From Streptomyces sp. 840.1 (GTDB lineage Bacteria; Actinomycetota; Actinomycetes; Streptomycetales; Streptomycetaceae): a DNA stretch of 64,000 nucleotides. The position numbers and the translations under genes were made by a program. A model generated the notes under the pieces. The model was given only the letters and a program-made list of their open reading frames with translations. It searched no databases and was not told where the DNA came from. The stretch's first letter is position 1. Every line of letters starts with the position of its first letter. Location: assembly GCF_003751445.1 (NCBI RefSeq), contig NZ_RJUU01000004.1, forward strand, positions 124,001 to 188,000. Reading direction: 5' to 3'. Shown piece after piece: positions 29,487 to 36,223 of this stretch.

Positions 29487-30308
29487 TCAGGCCGCGTAGA
29501 GATCGAAGGTGGAGCTGCGGCGCGATCCGCTGAGCGTGTCCAGCGCCGGGTCGACGGTGAGCATCGCCTGGTGCAGCCGCTGCAGCTGCGGCGAGGGCTC
29601 AACGCCCAGGTCCTCGATGAGTCGGGCACGCAGCCTGCGGTAGACGTCCAGCGCGGTGGCCTGGCGGCCGGAGCGGTACAGCGCCACCATCGCCTGCGAG
29701 TGCAGCCCCTCGTGCTGGGGATGACGTGCCATCAGATCGGTGAGCTCGGCGAGGATTTCGGTGTGCCGGCCCGTCCGCAGGTCGGCGTCGATGCGCCGCT
29801 CCACGGTCACCAGGCGGCTCTCCTCCAGGCGCAGGACCTCGATCTCCAGGATCGGCCCGACCCGTACGTCCACGAGCACCGGCCCGTTCCACATCCCCAG
29901 CGCCTCGCGGTACAGGCTCGCGGCCCGCCCGTCCTCGCCCTCGTCGAAGGCGCTCTGCCCCGCCGACACCAGTTGCTCGTAGCGGTGCACGTCGACGGAC
30001 TCCTGCGGGATCTGCAGCAGGTAGCCGCCGTGCCGGGTCGCGAGCACCTCCTTGACGGTGCCGGGCGCGTCCGGTCCCATCGCGGTGCCCAGCCTGCGGC
30101 GCAGCTGGAGGATGTACGTCTGCAGGGTGGTCATCGCGCTCTGGGGCAGGTTGGTGCCCCAGAGCTCCTCCATGAGCGTGGGCACGGGCATGACCCGGCC
30201 CGGGTAGAAGGCGAGCAGCGACAGAATCTGCCGCGGCTTTCCCGCGGTCGGAACGATCGACACCCCGTTGACGTCGGCACTCAGCGGGCCCAGAACCTGA
30301 ATCTCCAC
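29487..30308 (-). CDS. SARP-family pathway activator (copy 2)
   Basis: 273 residues, near-identical layout to the SARP at 5116-5937: VLGPLSADVNGVSIVPTAGK at the N-terminus, LMEELWG, TTLQTYILQLRRRLGTAMGP, and the same terminal RRSSTFDLYAA. Winged helix plus activation domain are complete. GTG 30308 has GGAGGAAAT before it. It lies 81 bp upstream of the thioesterase-KS-CLF-ACP operon and is probably cotranscribed with it. The duplication gives one SARP to each half of the cluster. Confidence 0.94.
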   Translation of the reverse strand: MEIQVLGPLSADVNGVSIVPTAGKPRQILSLLAFYPGRVMPVPTLMEELWGTNLPQSAMTTLQTYILQLRRRLGTAMGPDAPGTVKEVLATRHGGYLLQIPQESVDVHRYEQLVSAGQSAFDEGEDGRAASLYREALGMWNGPVLVDVRVGPILEIEVLRLEESRLVTVERRIDADLRTGRHTEILAELTDLMARHPQHEGLHSQAMVALYRSGRQATALDVYRRLRARLIEDLGVEPSPQLQRLHQAMLTVDPALDTLSGSRRSSTFDLYAA

Positions 30309-30432
30309 GATTTCCTCCCCGTTGCCCGGTCGATTCCCCAGGCCTGTCCGACGGATCGAAGGCGGACGGGGCCCTGGCCAGAAGCTGTTGGCGTTCCGAC
30401 GCTAGCCCCGTTCGCCCCACACGCCCACAGAC

Positions 30433-30450
30433 CTCGACCTGCGTTCGAGC
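30433..30450. promoter_or_regulatory. SARP-like repeat upstream of SARP copy 2
   Basis: CTCGACC at 30433-30439 and TTCGAGC at 30444-30450, spaced 11 bp, lie about 125 bp upstream of the SARP 2 start. Good position for an activator site of the minimal PKS operon. Confidence 0.5.
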
Positions 30451-30500
30451 GGCCCTCCAACGAACAGCCACCGCGGGGGTGCTGATGGACACCGACGTCC

Positions 30501-30600
30501 CTAGTTCTCGTACGCGTGGTAGCCGTACGCCTCACGTATCCCCCACGCGTGCTCGTACGCCGCCGTCTTCCACTCGGTGTACCGCTTGATCTGAGAGGCA
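30501..30600 (-). pseudogene. 3' fragment of an unidentified gene
   Basis: The minus frame ending at the TAG at 30501 reads as plausible protein only for its last 32 residues (contains YTEWKTAAYEHAWGIREAYG); upstream of about 30600 the frame turns into arginine- and proline-rich non-coding sequence. It meets the truncated fragment on the + strand at about 30605, so both genes have lost their 5' parts at one junction. I do not recognise the family. Confidence 0.4.
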
Positions 30601-30610
30601 TCAGGGCGAG

Positions 30611-30910
30611 TCGGTGTGGATCGAGTACGCGTACCCGGTGAGTGATGAGAAGTGGGGCCGGTGGTTCCAGCGCGCGGTCCGCCTGCCCACCGAGCACCTC
30701 GAAGTCCAGCTGGCCTTCCCCGTCGGCCTGGGCCCCGTCGTGTGGGGCACCGAGACGTCCATGACCGCCGAGGCTGCCCCGCTGCGGACCGCGCTGGCAG
30801 GCGTCGAACCGGTCCCCGTCGAGGAGTACCGCCAGACGGGCCGCGTCTGGGCCTACGAGCAGTGGGCGTCAGTGTCCGAATTGATCTCCGGGTGGAGGAC
30901 AAGACCGTGA
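30611..30910 (+). pseudogene. 3' fragment of a regulator-like protein
   Basis: About 99 codons including KWGRWFQRAVRLPTEHLEV and VWGTETSMTAEAAPLRTAL, which resemble the C-terminal sensor half of Streptomyces helix-turn-helix regulators. The N-terminal helix-turn-helix is absent and the frame starts abruptly at the junction with the minus-strand scrap at 30501-30600. Probably non-functional debris at the edge of an inserted plasmid block. Confidence 0.5.
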
Positions 30911-30947
30911 CGGTCCCGCCCCGGCCTGTAGCGCCCCCGGACAGGCC

Positions 30948-31361
30948 CTAGACGGAGCGGATCGAGCGCCGTCGCCGAGCGTCGGTGTTGCCGACCTTCC
31001 GGGGCGCGGCCGCGCGAGCGTCGGGGGTGATCGGCGGGTCAACCAGCGCCGCCGCGACCAAGCGGCGCAGATCGGGGTTGGCAGAGAAGAAGTACCGGGC
31101 GTTGATGCGGTGGCCGCCAGCATCGTCGCGCACCAGCAGGCCGATGGCGGTGAGCCGGGCCAGGGCCTCATAGACGGTGGACTCGGCGAGCTCCATGTCG
31201 TCCGCGGCTTCCTCGACCGGGACGGTGATGTACGCGAAGAGGCCGCCCTGACGCTCTATCCAGTCGAGCACGCAGCGCTGGGCGGCGCTCAGGTTCAGCG
31301 CGTAGAGCGGCGGGGTGACGAATTCCTGCTCGGGGTCGAACGGGGCGGGTGCTGTGGCCAT
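30948..31361 (-). CDS. Winged-helix plasmid protein
   Basis: 137 residues. A winged-helix DNA-binding fold is visible: LSAAQRCVLDWIERQGG, ADDMELAESTVYEALARLTA (recognition helix region), IGLLVRDDAGGHRINARYFF (wing). Basic C-terminus. Its ATG overlaps the stop of the preceding gene (TGATG), so the two are coupled. Small MarR/RepA-like winged-helix pairs of this sort are common on Streptomyces plasmids and take part in replication initiation or its control. A regulator of the inserted block is the alternative. Confidence 0.75.
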   Translation of the reverse strand: MATAPAPFDPEQEFVTPPLYALNLSAAQRCVLDWIERQGGLFAYITVPVEEAADDMELAESTVYEALARLTAIGLLVRDDAGGHRINARYFFSANPDLRRLVAAALVDPPITPDARAAAPRKVGNTDARRRRSIRSV

Positions 31362-31897
31362 CAGCTCGTCTCTCCAGCAGTTCGGCGGATCGGCGTCGCC
31401 GGCTCCGCAGCCTTCCCGGTCCTGAACCGGGCCGCCTTGGCGTCCGCGGTCCTCGCTCGGGCCTTCTCGTCGGGTACCGCCCTGGGCGGGGCCAGCCGCT
31501 TGCAGGCGGTGACGTGGGTGCTCCCGGCGCCCTCCCAGTATCGGAGGGGTGTCAACTGGTAGGCGGCGGCGCGCGGGGACGGCTTCAGCAGCAGCGCCAT
31601 CTTCGTCAGCCGCGCCAGCGCCTTCTTGCACGTCGAGGCGTTCGTGTCGATCTCCTCGGCCAGCGTCTCCGGGGTGACGCGGATCGCCGCGCTCGCGGCA
31701 CCGTGCTCGCGCAGCCAGTCCAGCGTCGCCCACTCCGCGCCGGTGAGGCCCAGCTTGTAGAGCGGGACCTCGCTGCCCGTGGACTGCAGGGTGTAGCCGT
31801 TTCCCTCGAACTGGTGCGGCACTCTGGGCTTCTGTTCGATCACCTCACCCGTGTCCTGGTCGACTAAGGCCAGTCGCCGGCCCCTTCGTGCTGCCAT
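31361..31897 (-). CDS. RepA-like winged-helix replication or control protein
   Basis: 178 residues from ATG 31897. A central winged helix (KLGLTGAEWATLDWLREHGA, TPETLAEEIDTNASTCKKAL, ALARLTKMALLLKPSPRAA) is followed by a basic tail. The opening ALVDQDTGEVIEQ is a phrase seen in actinobacterial plasmid replication proteins, which is from memory of the family. Upstream lies a nested palindrome (31928-31977) that could be its operator or a small origin. An in-frame ATG at 31924 would add nine residues; neither start has a clear ribosome site. Directly coupled to the smaller winged-helix gene downstream. Confidence 0.7.
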   Translation of the reverse strand: MAARRGRRLALVDQDTGEVIEQKPRVPHQFEGNGYTLQSTGSEVPLYKLGLTGAEWATLDWLREHGAASAAIRVTPETLAEEIDTNASTCKKALARLTKMALLLKPSPRAAAYQLTPLRYWEGAGSTHVTACKRLAPPRAVPDEKARARTADAKAARFRTGKAAEPATPIRRTAGETS

Positions 31898-31927
31898 GCC
31901 GCTCGACGGCCGCAGACAGAGCATCAG

Positions 31928-31977
31928 CTAAGGGGCTATTTTTCGCCCCCTACGGGGCGGTTTTTCGCCCCTTAGCC
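31928..31977. repeat. Nested inverted repeat with paired T5CGCCCC elements
   Basis: Outer arms GCTAAGGGGC (31928-31937) and GCCCCTTAGC (31968-31977) enclose a second hairpin, CGCCCC (31945-31950) and GGGGCG (31955-31960). The 11-mer TTTTTCGCCCC occurs twice, 22 bp apart. It lies just upstream of the RepA-like gene and is most simply its binding region. Confidence 0.7.
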
Positions 31978-32567
31978 TCACGTTTTCGCAGGTCAGAGGC
32001 ACTGTGCCCTTCTGTCAGTAAACGCGCGCGCGTTTACCACACCAGCCCCACGTCCTCAACCACCCACGCCTTGGCCCGATGCCGGCGCGCACCTTCGGCC
32101 GCACCAGGCGCGGGCAGACCAGCAGCAACAAGGAACTACGGCCCGTCGGCGACCGCGGGTGGGAGGTGGGAGTCGTCTGGCTGAGCAGGCTCCGCGCGCG
32201 GCAGCGTACTCACCCGCGGACCGTAGGCGGCAGCAGCGTTGCTGCGTCTCGGGTGGCGCAAACCGTGACGTCACAAGCATGGAGGCGTGGCCGGGGCCGG
32301 TGGAGCCGGGCCGAGCCTCCCGCGCGCCGCATACCGCGCGGCGGCTTTCGTCGTGGCGGGCGGCCGGGGGCCGGGGTAGTGAAGGGGGCCGGTGGTCGTT
32401 TGCCGCAGGGGAGTACGCAGGGGCTCAAGCCACCGGTGCGGCGCGGTGAGGGTGGTCGGCGGGCGAAGAGCCGACCGCCATGCGGCTGCGCTGATATTGG
32501 CCCTGGGGAGGTCTTCCGGGTCAGTCGGGGAAACGTGACCCCGAGCTCGCAGCTCAAGCGGCGCGAT
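31978..32567. other. Non-coding stretch with palindrome
   Basis: No convincing gene in either strand: the open frames have no ribosome sites and poor codon use. It contains the 20-bp palindrome described separately. Base composition is slightly more even than in the flanking cluster. Confidence 0.5.
32018..32037. repeat. Perfect 20-bp palindrome
   Basis: GTAAACGCGCGCGCGTTTAC equals its own reverse complement. It lies about 120 bp upstream of the RepA-like start. The AT-flanked alternating CG core looks like a dimeric regulator operator of plasmid type. Confidence 0.75.
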
Positions 32568-32611
32568 GTGTGTGGGAGGTACTGACCAGCTGATCAGTAC
32601 CTCCCACACAC
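32568..32611. repeat. Perfect 18-bp inverted repeat, 8-nt spacer
   Basis: GTGTGTGGGAGGTACTGA (32568-32585) is exactly complementary in reverse to 32594-32611. It lies 270 bp beyond the 3' end of the KSIII gene. No run of T follows, so a terminator is possible but an operator or recombination site is as likely. Confidence 0.7.
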
Positions 32612-32692
32612 CGGGGGAACCTCACAGGCCAGTCCGGCAGTCGGCGTGGGGTGTACGCATTTCATGCGGCAGGGTCGGACGGAAGGGAGCGC

Positions 32693-32836
32693 ATGGCGAT
32701 CGAACCAGTGACCGACATCGGGGAGTGGGGCCGCGTCTACCTTTGCCGCGCGCCCGCGCCGACCGGCCCCGCCCGCCGGGGCGCGAAACCGCCCCTCCTC
32801 CTTGTCGCCGCAATCGAAATCGGCCCTACCCGCTGA
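32693..32836 (+). CDS. Possible 47-residue ORF
   Basis: ATG at 32693 with GGAAGGGAG upstream, encoding MAIEPVTDIGEWGRVYLCR and a proline/arginine-rich remainder. The first 20 residues look like protein, the rest like chance translation of GC-rich DNA, so it may be a truncated gene. No family recognised. Confidence 0.25.
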   Translation: MAIEPVTDIGEWGRVYLCRAPAPTGPARRGAKPPLLLVAAIEIGPTR

Positions 32837-32879
32837 ATGCGCGACACCTCAACATGCGGGCTGACCAGTCCCAAGGCCG

Positions 32880-33899
32880 TCAGCGGCCCCAGCGCAGCAG
32901 AGCGGTGCCCACTGTCATGCCGCCGCCGAACCCCGCCAGCAGCACCAGGTCGCCGTCGGACGGCTCACCCGCGCGCCGGGCCTCGTCCAGGGCCAGCGGT
33001 ATCGAGGCGGCTCCGGTGTTCCCGTGCCGCTCCACCGGGAGGTGCACACGCGCCGAGACCAGCCCGAGCCCGGCGGCCACGCTCCGCAGCATTTCGCCGT
33101 TGGCCTGGTGCGGGACGAAGTGGTCGACCGCGTCGGCCCTCACCCCGAAGGCGTCGAGGGTGCCCGCGACGGCGTCCGGCAGCTCCCGCTCCACGAAGGC
33201 CCGTACGTCCCGGCCCCGCATCCGGAAGAAGTGGTCCCCGCGGGCGACGGTCTTCTCCGACGCGGGCTGCCTGCTGCCGCCCGCGGCGACACCGATCAGC
33301 CCGTGCAGATGGCCGTCGGTGCGCATGCCCGTCCCCAGGAGCCCCCGGCCCCCGGCCACCGGCCCGAGCACCACGGCACCCGCCCCGTCCCCGAACAGTG
33401 GCGCGGTTCTGCGGTCCTCGGGGTCGATGATGCGTGAGTAGACCTCGCTGCCGATGACGAGCGCCAGGCGCCGGCGCCCATCGGCCTCGGGCCCGGCCAG
33501 CAGCCGAGAGCCGGTGTGCAGCGCGGCGATGAACCCGGCACACACCGCGTTCACGTCGAAGGCCGCCGCCCCGGATGCGCCGAGGCGGTGCTGCACGAAC
33601 GCGGCCGTGGCCGGCTGCGGGTGGTCGGGGGTCGAGGTCGCTACGACGATCCAGGCGAGATCCTCGGGCCGCGCCCCGGCGTCGGCCAGGGCCCGTACCG
33701 CGGCCTCGGTCGCGAGATCGGATGCGGCTTCGTGATCCGCGGCGTAGCGCCGCTCCCGGATGCCGGTCTTGCGCTCGACCCATTCGGCGGTGACCCCGGC
33801 ACGGGCGGCGACGGTCTCGTTGGTGACGACCCGTTCGGGCAGGTACGAACCGGTGCCGAGGATCCCGATGCCGCCCGGGGCGGGCGAGTACACGGTCAT
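32880..33899 (-). CDS. Ketosynthase III (FabH-like priming enzyme)
   Basis: 339 residues. Catalytic Cys in NAVCAGFIAALHTG, His in DHFVPHQANGEM and Asn in RHGNTGAASI form the intact Cys-His-Asn triad of FabH. In type II clusters such enzymes (ZhuH, FrnI, BenQ) prime the PKS with a non-acetate acyl-CoA. Its start overlaps the stop of the thioesterase gene (ATGA). Divergently placed CCR and hydroxyacyl-CoA dehydrogenase genes suggest a C4 starter such as butyryl or crotonyl, which is inference. Confidence 0.94.
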   Translation of the reverse strand: MTVYSPAPGGIGILGTGSYLPERVVTNETVAARAGVTAEWVERKTGIRERRYAADHEAASDLATEAAVRALADAGARPEDLAWIVVATSTPDHPQPATAAFVQHRLGASGAAAFDVNAVCAGFIAALHTGSRLLAGPEADGRRRLALVIGSEVYSRIIDPEDRRTAPLFGDGAGAVVLGPVAGGRGLLGTGMRTDGHLHGLIGVAAGGSRQPASEKTVARGDHFFRMRGRDVRAFVERELPDAVAGTLDAFGVRADAVDHFVPHQANGEMLRSVAAGLGLVSARVHLPVERHGNTGAASIPLALDEARRAGEPSDGDLVLLAGFGGGMTVGTALLRWGR

Positions 33900-34660
33900 G
33901 CCGGCGCCGCCACCGGCGTACCGGCCAGCTGCTCCCGGATCGTGCGGAGCACCTCGTCCTGCTGCTCGACGAGGAAGAAGTGCCCGCCGGGCAGGACCCG
34001 CAGGCCGAAGCCGGACCGGGTGTGGTCCATCCATGCCCGGACGTCCTCGACGCGCGCCTTGGGGTCCTGGTCGCCGGTGAACGCGGTGACGGGGCAGTCC
34101 AGGGGCTCCCCCGGCCGGTAGCGGTAGCCGCGCAGCGCCCCGTAGTCGGCGCGCAGCGCGGGCAGGATCATGCGCAGGGTCTCCTCGTCGTCGAGCAGGG
34201 CGCCGCCGGTCCCGTTCAGCTTCCGGATCTCCGCGACGACCTCCTCGTCGGTGCCGGGCTGCCACTCGTCGGCGCGGTCCAGCGAGGGAGCGCGGCGGCC
34301 GGAGACGAACAGAGCGGTGGGGCCGTGGCCCGCCGCTTCCATCCGGCGGGCCACCTCGAAGCCGATGGCGGCGCCCATGCTGTGCCCGAACAGCGCGTAG
34401 GGCCGGTCCGCCCACGGCCCCAGCTCCTCGGCGATCCGGTCGGCCATCGTCTCCAGGCGGGTGACGGCCGGCTCGGCGCGGCGGTCCTGCCGGCCGGGGT
34501 ACTGGACGGCCAGGACCTCCACCTGCGGTGCGAGCTCCCGCGCCACCGGGAAGTAGAAGCTGGCCGAACCACCGGCGTGGGGCAGGCAGACCAGACGTAC
34601 GGGTGCGTCTGGAGAGGGACGGTAGTTCCTGAACCAGGGGCTGTCGGGGATTGCCGTCAT
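33896..34660 (-). CDS. Type II thioesterase (copy 3)
   Basis: 254 residues, full-length relative of the truncated thioesterase at the left edge. LVCLPHAGGSASFYFPVA (oxyanion loop), ALFGHSMGAAIGFEVARR (nucleophile), TGDQDPKARVEDV (acid) and VLPGGHFFLVEQQDE (His) are all present. First gene of a two-gene operon with KSIII, suggesting it edits the starter-loaded ACP, for example by removing acetyl groups that compete with the intended starter. Confidence 0.94.
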   Translation of the reverse strand: MTAIPDSPWFRNYRPSPDAPVRLVCLPHAGGSASFYFPVARELAPQVEVLAVQYPGRQDRRAEPAVTRLETMADRIAEELGPWADRPYALFGHSMGAAIGFEVARRMEAAGHGPTALFVSGRRAPSLDRADEWQPGTDEEVVAEIRKLNGTGGALLDDEETLRMILPALRADYGALRGYRYRPGEPLDCPVTAFTGDQDPKARVEDVRAWMDHTRSGFGLRVLPGGHFFLVEQQDEVLRTIREQLAGTPVAAPA

Positions 34661-34732
34661 GAGATCTCCTAGCCGGTCCGAGCGAAGCCGCGATACAGGC
34701 TCAGGATGGCCGTGTCCACCACCCCAGGGCTT

Positions 34733-34753
34733 CCCCTAACCGGCCCCTAGGGG
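34733..34753. promoter_or_regulatory. CCCCTA repeats and CCCCTAGGGG palindrome
   Basis: CCCCTAA (34733-34739) and CCCCTAG (34744-34750) are 11 bp apart, and CCCCTAGGGG (34744-34753) is a perfect palindrome. They sit midway in the 210-bp divergent promoter between the thioesterase-KSIII and CCR operons. LuxR-type LAL regulators bind CTAGGG-like elements, and one is encoded nearby at 37825-40347. Confidence 0.45.
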
Positions 34754-34870
34754 CTGGGGGTGCGCGTTCAGGGGGCGGACAGGGGTGCTCCGCGGCGGCG
34801 CCGTGTCCCACGCTGATGAACTGCGGCCGGCTTCGCCCTCCTCGGCTCTCAAGAGAATCAGGGAATTCAC

Positions 34871-36223
34871 GTGGACGAGATCATCAACGCCCTTCTCTCC
34901 GAGGACGCGACGCCCCAGGACTTCGCGGGTCTTCGGCTCCCGGAGACCTATCGCGGCACCGTTGTCCGGAAGGAGGACGCCGGCATCTTCGAGGGGATGG
35001 CCTCCGTGGACAAGGATCCGCGCAAGTCACTGCACCTGCAGGATGTGCCGACCCCCGAACCGGGTCCGGGCGAGGCCCTCGTCGCCGTCATGGCCAGCGC
35101 CATCAACTACAACACCGTGTGGTCGTCGATCTTCGAGCCGCTGCCGACCTTCGGGTTCCTGGAGCGGTACGCCAGACGCTTCCCGGGCGCCGCCCGCCAC
35201 GACCAGCCGTACCACGTCCTCGGCTCCGACCTGGCGGGCGTGGTGCTGCGCACCGGTCCCGGCGTCAACGCCTGGCATCCCGGCGACCGGGTCGTCGCGC
35301 ACTGCCTCTCGGTCGAGCTGGAGTCCTCCGACGGCCACAACGACACGATGCTCGACCCCGAGCAGCGCATCTGGGGCTTCGAGACCAACTTCGGCGGCCT
35401 GGCGCAGCTCGCGCTCGTGAAGTCGAACCAGCTGATGCCCAAGCCCGAGCACCTGACCTGGGAGGAGGCCGCGTCCCCGGGGCTGGTCAACTCCACCGCG
35501 TACCGCCAGCTCGTCTCGCGCAACGGCGCCGGGATGAAGCAGGGCGACAACGTGCTGATCTGGGGGGCGAGCGGCGGACTCGGCTCGTACGCGACCCAGC
35601 TGGCCCTGGCCGGTGGCGCCAACCCGGTCTGTGTCGTCTCCAGCGACCAGAAGGCGGAGATCTGCCGGAAGATGGGCGCCGAGGCGATCATCGACCGCAA
35701 CGCCGAGGGCTACAGGTTCTGGAAGGACGAGCACGAGCAGGACCCGCGCGAGTGGAAGCGCTTCGGCAAGCGCATCCGCGAACTGACCGGCGGCGAGGAC
35801 GTCGACATCGTCTTCGAGCACCCGGGCCGCGAGACCTTCGGCGCGAGCGTGTACGTGGCGCGCAAGGGCGGCACGATCGTCACCTGTGCCTCGACCTCGG
35901 GCTTCACCCACGAGTACGACAACCGCTACCTGTGGATGTCGCTGAAGAGAATCGTGGGCTCGCACTTCGCCAACTACCGCGAGGCGTGGGAGGCCAACCG
36001 CCTCGTCGCCAAGGGGAAGATCCACCCGACGCTCTCGAAGACGTACCCGCTGGAGGACACCGGCCAGGCCGCGTACGAGGTCCACCGCAACCTCCACCAG
36101 GGCAAGGTCGGCGTCCTGGCGCTCGCCCCGCGCGAGGGGCTCGGCGTACGGAACGGGGAACTGCGCGAGAAGCACATCGACGCCATCAATCGTTTCCGGC
36201 AAGAGGAGGCGCGGACCTCATGA
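34871..36223 (+). CDS. ccr: Crotonyl-CoA carboxylase/reductase
   Basis: 450 residues, medium-chain dehydrogenase family. Characteristic CCR N-terminus (EIINALLSEDATPQDFAGL), SAINYNTVWSSIFEP, HVLGSDLAGVVLRTG, FGGLAQLALVKSNQLMPKP and NADPH motif WGASGGLGSYATQ. It converts crotonyl-CoA with CO2 and NADPH to ethylmalonyl-CoA, or reduces it to butyryl-CoA. The start is GTG 34871, with GGAATTCAC before it. Its stop overlaps the dehydrogenase start. It supplies a C4 starter through KSIII or an ethylmalonyl extender; the window does not decide between them. Confidence 0.96.
   Translation: MDEIINALLSEDATPQDFAGLRLPETYRGTVVRKEDAGIFEGMASVDKDPRKSLHLQDVPTPEPGPGEALVAVMASAINYNTVWSSIFEPLPTFGFLERYARRFPGAARHDQPYHVLGSDLAGVVLRTGPGVNAWHPGDRVVAHCLSVELESSDGHNDTMLDPEQRIWGFETNFGGLAQLALVKSNQLMPKPEHLTWEEAASPGLVNSTAYRQLVSRNGAGMKQGDNVLIWGASGGLGSYATQLALAGGANPVCVVSSDQKAEICRKMGAEAIIDRNAEGYRFWKDEHEQDPREWKRFGKRIRELTGGEDVDIVFEHPGRETFGASVYVARKGGTIVTCASTSGFTHEYDNRYLWMSLKRIVGSHFANYREAWEANRLVAKGKIHPTLSKTYPLEDTGQAAYEVHRNLHQGKVGVLALAPREGLGVRNGELREKHIDAINRFRQEEARTS

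Noticed and set aside
32159..32449. + strand 96-codon frame in the plasmid block
   Set aside because: Low-complexity Arg/Ala/Gly composition, no ribosome site and no family resemblance.
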